Assembly (NCBI GenBank): GCA_012960475.1
Contig: DUBE01000044.1
Span: 26,473-90,472, forward strand
Direction: 5' to 3'
Source of the DNA: Planctomycetota bacterium
GTDB taxonomy: Bacteria > Planctomycetota > UBA1135 > GCA-002686595
Length of the DNA stretch: 64,000 nucleotides
Shown here: piece after piece, positions 24,684-33,798 of the stretch
How the letters are laid out: the number at the start of each line of letters is the position of its first letter
Numbering within the stretch: position 1 is the stretch's first letter
The notes under the pieces: generated by a model
The model's database searches: none
The model's input: only the letters and a program-made list of their open reading frames with translations
Told to the model about the DNA's origin: nothing
Program-made: the position numbers and the translations under genes

Positions 24684-27043
24684 TGCATTCCCAGGGGCGC
24701 AAAGGTGCGTGCGCCGTCCTGGTCGATCCACAAGAGTGCACGCTCGGGTTCCGTGCCCAGAGTGCTCGAACCCGCCGCCAGCACGCGCCCGGTGCCGTCG
24801 ATCAGGAGCGCGGCAGAGGTTTCAAAGGCGTTGTCCTCCAGGGTGCCGTCCTCGATCATGAAACCTGTGCCGTTCCAGGAGTGATCCAAGCGTCCTTGGT
24901 TGTCCAGCCGCCACCAGGCAAGGTCTGTGTGTCCCTCGGCGTTTTGGCGTGTGCCCACTGCGAGGATTGAACCATCGTCTCGCAATGTAAACGCGGTCGC
25001 CCCGGAGTCACGACCGAAAAGGACCGCTGGTTCGCCGGTGAATACCGGACCAAGGGCAACCAATCCGCTACCCGCATAGGGCCCGGAGCTATTACCGGTC
25101 CAGGTCAGGTCCGGTAGTCCGCTGGCATCGCTGCGCCAAAATGCTGGTGAGGGGTGGGCGGCGCCCGGAGCGGCGGCCAAGAAGCCCACACACACGGCCC
25201 GGTCCTGGGCGTCGATCCGCAGGGCTTGAGGCGTGCCCACCACATCGTCTTGGAAGGTGCCAAAGTTGCGCACCACCCCTTGGGTGCCAAAGTCTGTGTC
25301 CAAGCTGCCATCGGAATTCCATTGGACGAGCAGCATGTCCGTTGCGGCGGCCATTGGATTGTGGGCAGTTGCTGCCACCAGGACGCGTCCGTCTGCGCGC
25401 ACGGTCAGGGCCCGGGGAGTGATGTCAGCGGAGATGTTCCAGGAGGCAACCCCATCTACGCCAAAGGATGTGTCCAGTCCGAATGGGGTCTCCAGGATGC
25501 GCCAGATCGCAAGGTCTCCACTGTCCCGAGAGGCCAGAAGTACGAGGCCGCCGCCGGGATGGGAGGCCAGGGCAACCACTCCTCGTGGGGCGTTCGCACC
25601 CGGAGCAGGAGTCCAGCTGTCACTTGTGCTGCCGTCTTGATCGAGGCGCAACACCTGCACCGATGGGCTGGGGTCCGCCGCTTCCGAGCGCAGGGTGAGG
25701 GCGAGTTGGCTGCGGCCGGTCAGGGGGTCGGAGAGCAGTTCGCCGCAGGTGATATGGTCGGCGGCTCCCAGGGCCGCGATTTCCAGGCGACCCGCCACGC
25801 CAAAGTCTGCATCCGGAGCGAGATCTTGATCACGCGCCTCCAGGAACAGAGTGCGCTGGCTTCCGGTGCCGTTGTCCTGCCAGCCTGCTGTCAGGCTGCC
25901 GTTGTTGGGCCAGTGGGCCAACTGGGTCAGGGCTGCGCCAGTTCCTGTGCTTGTCTGGGCCATGGAATCCAGAAAGCCTGCGCCTCCGCAGAAGTAGTCC
26001 GCCAGAAAAGTCAATTCCAGGGAAGCGGAATCCCCATCGCGACTGGCGGTGATGCGCAGGGTGTTGCTACCCGAGCCGTGTTGCTTGGGAGATATGTAGC
26101 TCACCAGGTAGAAACTGTTGGCCAGGTCACGCACATCTTTGGCCACATCGGTAAAGCCCGGGGTCAGGTCTGGCAGATTGGCCGCTTGTACAAACCCATC
26201 GGGGCCCAGCAGGGTCAGGCTCTGGGTGTCGATTTCGTCCCCCAGCCCAATGGTGTAGGCCGAGTAGTCTCCTGCCTCAAGGGCCGCCACAGCAGCATCT
26301 CGAGTCACCAGGCCCGCCTGGTCAGTGCCGTCGGTGAAGGTGATCAGGCTGAGGGAGAAGAATTCAAGACCAATGGCATCTGCATTTGCAGCGGCTTCAT
26401 CCAATACCGCCAGGCCATCGAGCACCGCGCCAAAGAGGTTGGTGGAGTTGCTGGTCACGGTCACATCGTCCACATTGTCGATGGCCGCATGCAGTTGGGC
26501 TGCGCTGGCGCTGAAGCCCAGCGGGCCTGAAGATCCGGGCAGATAGCCGGGCACGCTGTCGGGGGCTCCAAAGAACCATGAGATAGCTACCTCCACCGCG
26601 GGCTCAGCAAGGGCCTCGTCCACAAACGCATGGGCGGCGGCAAGTTCTGCCGCCAGGCCTTCGGGACTACCTGCCACACTGCCAGAAAGGTCCAGCAACA
26701 GGTGCGCGTAGGCCCGGAAGATGCGAGGCTTGGGCAGCAATCTATGTTGGCTCTCGCTGGTGCTGACCAGGGAGTCGTTTTCATGCAGAAGGAAGTCCGC
26801 TGCGCTCAAGCCAGGTACCGGGCGGCCATCATCGGCGAGCACCTGCAAGAGCACCGACAGGCGTCCGGGCAGGTCGATGCGCGGGTGGGGACCGGGACCG
26901 ATGGTGATCAGGGAGCCTGGGGTGGGGTCACCGATGACCCCGGGCCCAGGTCCCGTGCCGCCTCCACCGCAGGCCGCGAAGAGCAGCAGCAGGGCAGGAG
27001 AAAATTTGGTCAGCGCATTTTTCTTCGACAGGATCTTGTGCAT
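24680..27043 (-). CDS. Lipoprotein with VWA domain fused to delta-60-type beta-propeller repeats
   Basis: A 787-residue exported protein starting at 27043, with a lipoprotein-like signal ending FAACGGGG (Cys25). After a PQL/Gly-rich linker comes a von Willebrand A domain. Its MIDAS-like motif is DLSGSVAG near residue 100, and ITFTDGTDQAG supplies the later Asp. The C-terminal half contains delta-60 repeats (FGLDTSFGVDGVASWNI; NSDGSLDTDFGTQGVV; RLDHSWNGTG), which have the L-D-x-x-FG core. This is a large extracellular adhesin- or sensor-like protein of unknown ligand. An upstream frame to 27088 is less likely because it weakens the signal peptide. Confidence 0.82.
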   Translation of the reverse strand: MHKILSKKNALTKFSPALLLLFAACGGGGTGPGPGVIGDPTPGSLITIGPGPHPRIDLPGRLSVLLQVLADDGRPVPGLSAADFLLHENDSLVSTSESQHRLLPKPRIFRAYAHLLLDLSGSVAGSPEGLAAELAAAHAFVDEALAEPAVEVAISWFFGAPDSVPGYLPGSSGPLGFSASAAQLHAAIDNVDDVTVTSNSTNLFGAVLDGLAVLDEAAANADAIGLEFFSLSLITFTDGTDQAGLVTRDAAVAALEAGDYSAYTIGLGDEIDTQSLTLLGPDGFVQAANLPDLTPGFTDVAKDVRDLANSFYLVSYISPKQHGSGSNTLRITASRDGDSASLELTFLADYFCGGAGFLDSMAQTSTGTGAALTQLAHWPNNGSLTAGWQDNGTGSQRTLFLEARDQDLAPDADFGVAGRLEIAALGAADHITCGELLSDPLTGRSQLALTLRSEAADPSPSVQVLRLDQDGSTSDSWTPAPGANAPRGVVALASHPGGGLVLLASRDSGDLAIWRILETPFGLDTSFGVDGVASWNISADITPRALTVRADGRVLVAATAHNPMAAATDMLLVQWNSDGSLDTDFGTQGVVRNFGTFQDDVVGTPQALRIDAQDRAVCVGFLAAAPGAAHPSPAFWRSDASGLPDLTWTGNSSGPYAGSGLVALGPVFTGEPAVLFGRDSGATAFTLRDDGSILAVGTRQNAEGHTDLAWWRLDNQGRLDHSWNGTGFMIEDGTLEDNAFETSAALLIDGTGRVLAAGSSTLGTEPERALLWIDQDGARTFAPLGMH

Positions 27044-27281
27044 GGATCTCGGCCGTCGCTCCTGCTGTTCTGCCCGGCAGAAGACCAAGCCCCCTCGGCA
27101 GTCAGACTAGGGAACTGCTGGGTTGCGATCTAGATTTGACCTCTCAAAGGGGGCTGGCCCCTCCTGCTGCTGAAATCGGGGACGAGGGCTCCTGATGCCC
27201 TGGAAAGAGGGTGGCCAGAGACGGAGTCCCCCTGGGAGGGTCTCGCGAGGGGGCGAGCGGATTCCAGCGCAGAGTCTGAGG

Positions 27282-27306
27282 GGGGCCAGCAGCGGGCCCC
27301 TGCTGC
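27282..27306 (-). terminator. GC-rich hairpin after the lipid-cluster operon
   Basis: Just past the last gene of the cluster (stop at 27310) the sequence can pair GGGGCC (27282-27287) with GGCCCC (27295-27300), or CAGCAG (27287-27292) with CTGCTG (27300-27305). No U-run follows. It is a plausible but not certain transcription end. Confidence 0.35.
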
Positions 27307-27309
27307 GGG

Positions 27310-28116
27310 TCAAAGACCCTCGAGACGCGTCGCGCGGTCCAGGATCGTGGCGTCGAAGTAATTCAAGCCCATGCCCGCATCCACCACCAGGCCCTGGCCA
27401 GCGATGCCCGATGAGCGAGGGGACAGCAGGAACAGGGCGGCCTGGGCCACCTCTTCTGTGCTCAAGCCCTCATGTCGAAGGGTCGCTTGTTCCGCAAACA
27501 GCCACGCATCCGCATAGCCGGGAATGCCAGCGGAAGAGCGTGTCTTGAGCAGGCCCGCGCGCACGGCGTTGACCCGCACTTGTTTCGTCGCGAGGGACTT
27601 GGCCAGGAACGCCACGGCGGAATCAAGCGCCGCTTTCGCTGGAGCCATGTAGCCGTAACTCTCTGCGGCCATGGTGGTGGTGGAGATCGAGATGGTGACC
27701 ACCGATGCTCCCGCTGCCATTTGCTCTTCCAACGCTCCGGCTAGGGCGATCAGGGAGAAACAGGATACGTCCACCGCTTCCAAGAAGTGCTCTCGGGGCG
27801 TCTTGTGGAAGGCCTGGGCTCCGCCCTCGTAGCGCGCGAAGGCGATCGAGTGCACCAGACCGTGTAGGGGACCCAGGGGTTTGAGTCCTTCCGCCAGCGC
27901 GTCGATCTGGTCCTGCTCTCGCACATCGCAGCTGAAGACGGGATCATCGCGTGTGATCTTGGCGACCTCTTCGCGTCGTTCTTCCGTGCGTACCATCCAG
28001 ATCGGTAGGGCGCCCACGGCACGCAGTTCCTGGCCGATGAAGGCCGCCACGCTGCGGCGGTTCGAGAGGCCCGTGACCAACACGCGCTTGCCTTTGAGTT
28101 GCAGCCAGTCGTCCAT
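27310..28116 (-). CDS. FabI-like enoyl-ACP reductase (SDR)
   Basis: A 268-residue SDR of the FabI type. It has LKGKRVLVTGLSNRRSVAAF at the N-terminus and an active-site Tyr154-x6-Lys161 (YGYMAPAK), the spacing of enoyl reductases rather than the x3 of FabG. A C-terminal GLVVDAGMGLN closes the cofactor pocket. It should reduce trans-2-enoyl-ACP with NAD(P)H, finishing the elongation cycle. Its ATG overlaps the stop of the dehydratase gene by one base (TGATG), so translation is coupled. A longer frame to 28353 would overlap the dehydratase and is rejected. The presence of an enoyl reductase means at least part of the product chain is saturated. Confidence 0.85.
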   Translation of the reverse strand: MDDWLQLKGKRVLVTGLSNRRSVAAFIGQELRAVGALPIWMVRTEERREEVAKITRDDPVFSCDVREQDQIDALAEGLKPLGPLHGLVHSIAFARYEGGAQAFHKTPREHFLEAVDVSCFSLIALAGALEEQMAAGASVVTISISTTTMAAESYGYMAPAKAALDSAVAFLAKSLATKQVRVNAVRAGLLKTRSSAGIPGYADAWLFAEQATLRHEGLSTEEVAQAALFLLSPRSSGIAGQGLVVDAGMGLNYFDATILDRATRLEGL

Positions 28117-28580
28117 CAGAATTCGTCTCCATCTTCTTGCTTCACGGCCAGCATGAACTTGATGCGCGCCACCAACTCCGTTTGTACACGCACCTCTGCC
28201 TTGCACCAGCGGGCGTTGGCCAGGGAGTCGGTGATCTCCACCTGGGTGGTCAGAGTTTCTTCGGGGCGCACCATGCGCTTGAAGCGGGCGTTTTCGATGC
28301 GCACCAGCACGGGGGTGCCGGTGGGGGGATCGGCCTTGTTCTGGTCCGCGCAATAGATCGCGATGGCCGCGCTCTGGAAACAGTGCTCACAGATGTAGAC
28401 ACCGGGCAGAACCGGATTACCGGGGAAGTGGCCCTGAAAGATGTCCAGATCTGCGGCCACATCCCATTCGCAGGTCACACCGTCCGGCTGCAGTTCCAGT
28501 ACACGGCTGACCAGCAGAAAGGGATCCGCGTGTGGCAGGATCGTGGCGGGGTCGAGGTCGAGGGCCTGATCAGATGCCAC
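28116..28580 (-). CDS. FabZ/FabA-like 3-hydroxyacyl-ACP dehydratase (hotdog)
   Basis: A 154-residue hotdog dehydratase. LPHADPFLLVSRVLEL is the FabZ N-terminal block. HFPGNPVLPGVYICEH supplies the catalytic His51 and Glu65. It dehydrates 3-hydroxyacyl-ACP to the trans-2-enoyl form, and a FabA-like isomerase activity cannot be excluded. The start is a GTG at 28580, six bases after GGAGG (28587-28591), one of the best ribosome sites in the window. The alternative at 28619 would overlap fabG by 50 bases. With GTG it overlaps fabG by 11 bases. It sits between the FabG- and FabI-like genes. Confidence 0.87.
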   Translation of the reverse strand: MASDQALDLDPATILPHADPFLLVSRVLELQPDGVTCEWDVAADLDIFQGHFPGNPVLPGVYICEHCFQSAAIAIYCADQNKADPPTGTPVLVRIENARFKRMVRPEETLTTQVEITDSLANARWCKAEVRVQTELVARIKFMLAVKQEDGDEF

Positions 28581-29301
28581 CTGCAACCTCCAGGGTGGTG
28601 CCGTTGATGTAGGCGGCATCGGCGGAGGCCAGGAACATGAGCGCAGCCGCCACCTCCTCGGGCCTGCCGAAGCGTCGGGCAGGTACGGACTTCTTGTACT
28701 CCTTGATCAGCTCCGGTGGCAGATCATCCAGCAGCTCCGTAGCTATGAAGCCCGGGCTGACGCAGTTGACCGTGATGCCACGGGAGGCCACTTCCTTGCA
28801 CAGGCTACGGGTCAGGCCGATCTGCCCGGCCTTGGAGGCTCCGTAGTTGGTTTGGCCCTGGAAGCCGATACGACTGGTGGGGGAGGTGACGAACAGGATG
28901 CGGCCATAGCGCTGGGCCATCATGTTCTTGACCGCGCCACGGCTCATGAGGTATCCGCCGGTCAGGTTGGTGTCGAGTACTGCCTGCCAGTCGGCTTTGT
29001 CCATCAGGGGCATCAGGGCGTCCCGGCGGATGCCCGCATTGTTGATCAGCACGGAGATCGGTTGGTCGCCGATCTCATCCCAGAGAGCTTGCACTTCTGC
29101 CTCTTGACTCACATCGCAGCGAGTCAGGGTCAGGCGCTCGACGTTGTCTCCGGCCAGGGAGCGCAGTTCTTCGGCGGCCTCTTCATTGCCTCTGTAGGTG
29201 GCTTGCACCTGGGCGCCTTCAGAGAGGAAGGCAAGGCTGGCCGCTCGGCCAAGGCCACGGGTTCCGCCGCTGATGATGACGCGTTGATTGGAAAATCTCA
29301 T
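28570..29301 (-). CDS. FabG-like 3-oxoacyl-ACP reductase
   Basis: A 243-residue classical SDR with FabG features: SGGTRGLGRA cofactor motif, INNAGIRRD at 87-94, and catalytic Ser140, Tyr153 and Lys157 (NYGASKAG). SPGFIATELLDD and the C-terminal INGTTLEVAGGI are also typical. It should reduce 3-oxoacyl-ACP with NADPH. It follows the first phytoene-desaturase-type gene by 12 bp and precedes the dehydratase with an 11-bp overlap, inside a single operon. It is a dedicated copy; a housekeeping fabG probably exists elsewhere in the genome. Confidence 0.88.
   Translation of the reverse strand: MRFSNQRVIISGGTRGLGRAASLAFLSEGAQVQATYRGNEEAAEELRSLAGDNVERLTLTRCDVSQEAEVQALWDEIGDQPISVLINNAGIRRDALMPLMDKADWQAVLDTNLTGGYLMSRGAVKNMMAQRYGRILFVTSPTSRIGFQGQTNYGASKAGQIGLTRSLCKEVASRGITVNCVSPGFIATELLDDLPPELIKEYKKSVPARRFGRPEEVAAALMFLASADAAYINGTTLEVAGGI
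28587..28591 (-). promoter_or_regulatory. Shine-Dalgarno site deciding the GTG start of the dehydratase gene
   Basis: GGAGG on the minus strand, six bases before GTG at 28580, within the end of the FabG-like gene. Most genes here lack a clear Shine-Dalgarno site, so this one is informative for the start choice. Confidence 0.7.
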
Positions 29302-29313
29302 GGGGGATGTGCC

Positions 29314-30804
29314 CTATGGCGTTTGTTTGAGCATGTGTTCTAGCACGGAGCAAAGGTGGGCGTCCACACGGTTGGCGGTGATTGCGCCGTAGTTGGCAGC
29401 GCCCAACCAACCGCTCATGATGATGCCCACCGAGCCTGCGTGGTAGAGGCCTTCCACCTGTTCGGGGAGTTGCATGGAATAGGTAAGGCCCTCGAACTTG
29501 GTGCCAAAGGAGGCACCGCGCAGGTGTTGGGTGTAGAACTCAAAGGTCCGGGGCGTGGCGGCTTCGGTGTGTGTGATGTGTTGGGTCAGGCCCGGCATGC
29601 GTTGCTCCAGGTCGGCGAGGGTCTCCTGCTCCAGACGGGTCTTGGCTGCTGCGTAGGCGTTCTCGTCCAGGTCGTTCCAGTCGCTCCAGTTGGCGTTCAT
29701 GGAGGCCACAACAGAGCTGCGCCCCGTTCCCGGGCGCACTTTGGGGTAGTAGAAGCTGTAGGTACGGCTCTCGCCAAACTGATCGCAGAGAGCCTGGCTG
29801 TCGAAAGTTCTGCGGGTGGATGTGAAGAAGAGGTCTGCGATCCAGGGCAATTCGTAGTTCTTGGCGAGGCCCATGAAGACCTGCACCGAGGAACAGTTGG
29901 GACGCACTTGCATGGCGCCGGTGTAGAACTCTTCGCTCAGATGATCGGGGCCGATCAGATTCTTGATGGTGGGGTGCAGGCCTGCATTGGAGATCACCAC
30001 CTCGGCACCGATTTCTCGGCCTCCAGCCAGGACCCCTTGCACGCGGCCCTGATCGATCAGGATGCGCTCCACCTGCACTCGGCTGAAGAGTTCCACTCCG
30101 CTGGTTTTGAGGGATTCCTTGATGTCTCGAATCAAAAGGTCCGTGCCACCGGTGAAGGTAAACACCCCCTTGGACATGAAATTCGAAAACACGATGCCAA
30201 AGGAGATCGCCGGGTCGTCCAAGTGCGCGCCGTTGGCGTAGGAGATCGGCTCCAAGAGTAAGCGGTGCACATCGTTGCGGCCGGGGAAGTACTGCTCGAA
30301 CACATCGCCTGTGGTGCGCGCGTCTTCGTCGTAGTAGTTCATTTCGGCCAGGTCAGAATAGAACGCATCCACCGCTGCAGGGCTACAGCCCATGATCTGA
30401 ACCAACTTGTGGGTGAAGTCCTCTTTGGTGAAGGCCGTATCGAAGCTGAATTGGGGATTGTCGAAGCGAATTCCGTCGAGTTTGACAATGCGCTTGGCCA
30501 GTTCCGGGCTCCAGTAACGCCGCACGGTTTTCTTCATGCCGAAGGGGAAACCGTGCAGGGAAATGTCGAACACATGGCCTCCCCGACGCTTGAACCAGGT
30601 GGCCATGCCACCCAGGTTGTAGTGCTGTTCGAGTACGCAGACCTTGTGCCCCGCCCTGGCAAGAATGTTGGCGCTGGTCAGTCCGGCGAGGCCCGAGCCG
30701 ATCACGATCACGTCGTAGTGGTCTTTGGCCTTGCTGAGGGGATCGTTTCTTAGGGCGCGCTTGCCGTCTCGGCTGCCCGCGTGGAAGTGGGTGTCGCGGC
30801 TCAT
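29314..30804 (-). CDS. Phytoene desaturase-type FAD oxidoreductase A
   Basis: A 496-residue flavoprotein of the CrtI/CrtN/FixC-like amine-oxidase clan. The FAD-binding dinucleotide fold is YDVIVIGSGLAGLTSANILA near residue 30, followed by QHYNLGGMATWFKRRGGHVF. The C-terminal FAD motif is GLYHAGSVGIIMSGWLGAANYG. A central TGGTDLLIRDIKESLKTSGV is typical of phytoene desaturase-like proteins. There are no carotenoid genes nearby. The position inside a fatty-acid cycle operon suggests desaturation or isomerisation of an ACP-bound acyl chain, as proposed for similar genes in anammox bacteria; that is inference. Its ATG overlaps the second flavoprotein gene by 4 bp. Confidence 0.83.
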   Translation of the reverse strand: MSRDTHFHAGSRDGKRALRNDPLSKAKDHYDVIVIGSGLAGLTSANILARAGHKVCVLEQHYNLGGMATWFKRRGGHVFDISLHGFPFGMKKTVRRYWSPELAKRIVKLDGIRFDNPQFSFDTAFTKEDFTHKLVQIMGCSPAAVDAFYSDLAEMNYYDEDARTTGDVFEQYFPGRNDVHRLLLEPISYANGAHLDDPAISFGIVFSNFMSKGVFTFTGGTDLLIRDIKESLKTSGVELFSRVQVERILIDQGRVQGVLAGGREIGAEVVISNAGLHPTIKNLIGPDHLSEEFYTGAMQVRPNCSSVQVFMGLAKNYELPWIADLFFTSTRRTFDSQALCDQFGESRTYSFYYPKVRPGTGRSSVVASMNANWSDWNDLDENAYAAAKTRLEQETLADLEQRMPGLTQHITHTEAATPRTFEFYTQHLRGASFGTKFEGLTYSMQLPEQVEGLYHAGSVGIIMSGWLGAANYGAITANRVDAHLCSVLEHMLKQTP

Positions 30805-32228
30805 GGGGCTGCTCCCTGGCCTTGGGGTTGGGCACCTGCAGCGGCAAGAGCGGCCACGCCCGCCCCGCCCACCAAAGCCCCAACGATGCCGAGAAAGCCG
30901 TTGTCCGTACCGATGATGTGCAAGCCGGCGATTTTCGCCGCGTCGTGGGGCACTTTCGCCGAGACGCCATAGACCGCGCCACCCAGCTTTGAGGTGAAGT
31001 GCGTGATGGTGCGTGGGGTGAACACATCCCGGGCGACCACATGGGGGCTGGGATCAGGGGCAAACTGGGCAACCGCTGCCAGGGATGCCTGGTAGGCGGC
31101 CTCCTTTTGCATTGCGTAGTGGCTCTCTTCCAGGCCTTCCCATGCGGCTGCCTGGGAGAGCACGGTCATGCGCAGGATGCCCTCTGGTTCGGAATCCTGG
31201 CCGGCATAGTTCTCTGGGATGCACAGCACGCCGCTGCGGGCGTCAAATGGCTCGGGTGTGCTAGGGGCGTATATACCCCGGGGGCTGTTGTTCCAAAAGG
31301 TGATCGTCTTGTTGAAGCCCAGAGACGGTGCGCTTTGCTTCAGATGAGTGCAGCTCTCCACAAAGGTCATGGGGCCAACTGATTTTTTCCGTGCGTGCTG
31401 TTGCCCATCATCGCCGAGCATGCCCAGCGTCTCCACGAGGCCCGCGCTTGAGAGCACCAGAGGTGCGCGCACAACAGTGCCGTCGTCGAGCACCACCCCT
31501 TCGGTCTGTCCGTTTCCGTGCAGCACCTCTTGGACCCCGGACCTGAGGCGCAGGGTGCCGCCAGCGGCCTTCAAACGCCTGGTGAGCAGCTTGAGCAGGG
31601 GCCGCACGCCCCCTCTGGGTCGTGCAAAGCCCTCTTCATAGATGCTCTTCCAAAGCACAACAAACAAGGACCAGGCCATGTCGTTTGGAGTGGGGGAGCC
31701 ATACCAAAGCAGGGGATGCAGAAGCAGATCCACCAGCAACTCATCTCTCAGGCGTCGAAGCAGTTCCTGACGCGTGCTGACAGGTCCCCCCCGGACATCA
31801 TGGGGGCTGGCGGCAAGTTCCCGCGCCAGTTCATCGAACGCCTCACTGGAGGTCGGGAACTTGACGCGCACTTCGTTGGCGAGTTGTTCGAAGTCGTTGC
31901 TGAAGTCAAGGGAGACTTCCGGAAACACCGTGCACGAACCGAGTTGATCTCCCAGTTCCAGAGCTTCCAGGGGGATCCGCAACTGGCGCATGACCCGGGG
32001 CAGGGGCAGCTTGCGCGCGCTTTTTGGCGCTGCGTTGGTCAGGGCGTGCAGGCCCACATCATAGGTGCGGCCGCCGAGTTTGTAGAACGAGTTCAGGCCG
32101 CCCCACAGCCAGTGCCTTTCTTGCACCACTGTGGAGAGGCCTGCTTGTGCCAATCGGATTCCAGCGGCGAGACCCGCAGGACCCGCACCGATTACGACGG
32201 CATCCGCGCGCTCGTCTGTGGGTTTCAC
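30801..32228 (-). CDS. Phytoene desaturase-type FAD oxidoreductase B
   Basis: A 475-residue flavoprotein, a distinct paralog of its neighbour. ADAVVIGAGPAGLAAGIRLA is the FAD fold, with RHWLWGGLNSFYKLGGRTYDVG as the conserved substrate-side loop. The C-terminus has IAGLHIIGTDNGFLGIVGAL in place of the usual closing motif, and a short Ala/Gly/Gln tail. I take the GTG at 32228, 16 bases after the ACP stop; a longer frame would overlap the ACP gene completely. Two dissimilar CrtI-type enzymes side by side, directly downstream of an ACP, are the defining feature of this cluster. Substrate unknown; an ACP-bound acyl chain is likely from context. Confidence 0.8.
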   Translation of the reverse strand: MKPTDERADAVVIGAGPAGLAAGIRLAQAGLSTVVQERHWLWGGLNSFYKLGGRTYDVGLHALTNAAPKSARKLPLPRVMRQLRIPLEALELGDQLGSCTVFPEVSLDFSNDFEQLANEVRVKFPTSSEAFDELARELAASPHDVRGGPVSTRQELLRRLRDELLVDLLLHPLLWYGSPTPNDMAWSLFVVLWKSIYEEGFARPRGGVRPLLKLLTRRLKAAGGTLRLRSGVQEVLHGNGQTEGVVLDDGTVVRAPLVLSSAGLVETLGMLGDDGQQHARKKSVGPMTFVESCTHLKQSAPSLGFNKTITFWNNSPRGIYAPSTPEPFDARSGVLCIPENYAGQDSEPEGILRMTVLSQAAAWEGLEESHYAMQKEAAYQASLAAVAQFAPDPSPHVVARDVFTPRTITHFTSKLGGAVYGVSAKVPHDAAKIAGLHIIGTDNGFLGIVGALVGGAGVAALAAAGAQPQGQGAAP

Positions 32229-32244
32229 CGTGAGGACCTGCGGC

Positions 32245-32511
32245 CTAGCTGGTGACCAGCTCTTTGCCCGCCAGGTGCGGTGCGAGGTAATCCACGCAAC
32301 TGTCCAGACTGGCCAGAGCCTTGTAGTCTTCCTCCGGCACATTCACGCCATAGCGTTTGCGCAGTTCCATCACGATGTCGAGGAAGTCCATGGAGTCCAG
32401 CTCAATTTGCTCCCTCAGGGAGACATCTGTCTTGAGACCCTCGACCTCTTCGTCGGGAGCAATGGTGCTGATGATGTCCTTGATGGCTTGGATGATGTCT
32501 TCGTTTGTCAT
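32245..32511 (-). CDS. Dedicated acyl carrier protein
   Basis: An 88-residue acidic ACP. The phosphopantetheine site is ELDSMDFLDIV with Ser40. The N-terminal helix NEDIIQAIKDIISTI and the third-helix region YGVNVPEEDYKALASLDSCV fit the family. The local motif is DSMDF instead of the DSLD of housekeeping AcpP, as is common in secondary-metabolism ACPs. It lies 48 bp after the KAS gene and just before the two flavoproteins, so it is probably the carrier for the whole pathway. The Sfp-type transferase at 22.1 kb is a candidate activator. Confidence 0.92.
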   Translation of the reverse strand: MTNEDIIQAIKDIISTIAPDEEVEGLKTDVSLREQIELDSMDFLDIVMELRKRYGVNVPEEDYKALASLDSCVDYLAPHLAGKELVTS

Positions 32512-32559
32512 GTCAGGGCTGCCCGTTGGCTTCGGTGTCGTGGTGATCAGTCGATCAGT

Positions 32560-33798
32560 TCAGGAGGGAGGGCGGCCAACGATGACCGCTGAGTTGATTC
32601 CGAGCATTCCGAAAGAGAGGTTCAGAATGGTCTCGACTTGTTCGTTCTTGTGAGGTTTTTCCAGCACCAACCCGCGCATTGCACACTCGGGGTCCAGGTC
32701 CGGCACATTGATTGTCGGGTGCACCCAGCCGTCTTGGAAGGAGGGCAGATTGCCCGCCAACTCAAGGGCACCGGCGGCACCCATGGTGTGCCCGATGAAA
32801 CTCTTGGTGTTGTTGATGCTGGTCTTGGCGCTGTCCCCAAAGACCTCGTTGATCGCCTTGCACTCCTGGACGTCGCCTAATGGTGTGCTCGTGGAGTGAG
32901 TGTTGACGATGTGAATATCCTCGGCTTGCAAGCCCGCGCGTTGGATCGCTCCGCGCATGCATTGGTTCTGGCGCTCGGGGTTCGGCAGCACGAAATCCGT
33001 GGCGTCGGAATTCACCTTCCAGCCGAGGACTTCGGCCATGATCGGCGCGCCCCGGCGTTGGGCGTCCTCCAATCGTTCCATGGCGAACAAGCAGCCTCCC
33101 TCGCTGACCACAATGCCGTTGCGGCCCTTATCGAAGGGGCGCGAGACTTGAGTCGGGTCCTCGTGTTTGCCTAGCGCCCCTTCGGACTTGAAGGAGGCAA
33201 AGATGCCAAAGGTGTGGATGCTCTCGGAGACACCGCCAGCGAGAGCCATGTCTACCTCGTGCAACTGCAGCATTTGGGCCCCCTGGATGAGACCCAGGTT
33301 GCCTCCAGCGCAGGCACCGCCCACGGTGTAGTGGGGGCCTGTAACCGGAAGGGAGAGGGTCACCTCCCCGGCTGGGTTGTTGGCCACCGTGCGCGGGTTG
33401 TGGTGGTGGGACCAAAAGGAAAGATCGAAGTCGTATTGGCTGACTTCGTGGATTTGCTGCTCAGTTTCCACATTGCCGTGTTCTGTGGTGCCTACATAGA
33501 CGCCCACTCGATCTCGGCCCAGCTTGTCCAGGTCCATTTGGGCGGCGGTGACTGCCTCGTGGGCGCAAAAAATCGCGATTGAGCCCGCTCGTGTGCCCCT
33601 GCGCAGGGCCTTGCGGGTTTGGTAGCGCGTGGCTTCAAAGTCGCACTGGCCCGCTACGGTCTTGCCGAAGTGCCTGATCTCCCAGGGACTGACGCCACTG
33701 ACGCCCGCCAGCAGGTTGCTGCGGTACTTGGCGAGGGAATTGCCGTTGGGAGATGTCAACCCGACACCCGTGATCACGATGCGCGCAAGGTCAGTCAT
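32560..33798 (-). CDS. Beta-ketoacyl-ACP synthase, FabF (KAS II)-like
   Basis: A 412-residue thiolase-fold condensing enzyme with the full active site: Cys163 in VGGACAGGNLG, His301 in NTHSTSTPLGD, Lys332 and His337 in NTKSFIGHTMGAAG. It elongates an acyl-ACP by two carbons from malonyl-ACP. There is no chain-length-factor partner, which separates this cluster from aryl-polyene and type II polyketide systems. The ATG at 33798 overlaps the end of the regulator gene by 8 bp. A His-rich insertion near residues 128-135 (SFWSHHHNP) precedes the nucleophile and is unlike standard FabF. Confidence 0.9.
   Translation of the reverse strand: MTDLARIVITGVGLTSPNGNSLAKYRSNLLAGVSGVSPWEIRHFGKTVAGQCDFEATRYQTRKALRRGTRAGSIAIFCAHEAVTAAQMDLDKLGRDRVGVYVGTTEHGNVETEQQIHEVSQYDFDLSFWSHHHNPRTVANNPAGEVTLSLPVTGPHYTVGGACAGGNLGLIQGAQMLQLHEVDMALAGGVSESIHTFGIFASFKSEGALGKHEDPTQVSRPFDKGRNGIVVSEGGCLFAMERLEDAQRRGAPIMAEVLGWKVNSDATDFVLPNPERQNQCMRGAIQRAGLQAEDIHIVNTHSTSTPLGDVQECKAINEVFGDSAKTSINNTKSFIGHTMGAAGALELAGNLPSFQDGWVHPTINVPDLDPECAMRGLVLEKPHKNEQVETILNLSFGMLGINSAVIVGRPPS

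Noticed and set aside
29314..32228. Carotenoid biosynthesis genes
   Set aside because: The two CrtI-type proteins have no CrtB, CrtE or cyclase neighbours and sit among fatty-acid genes.
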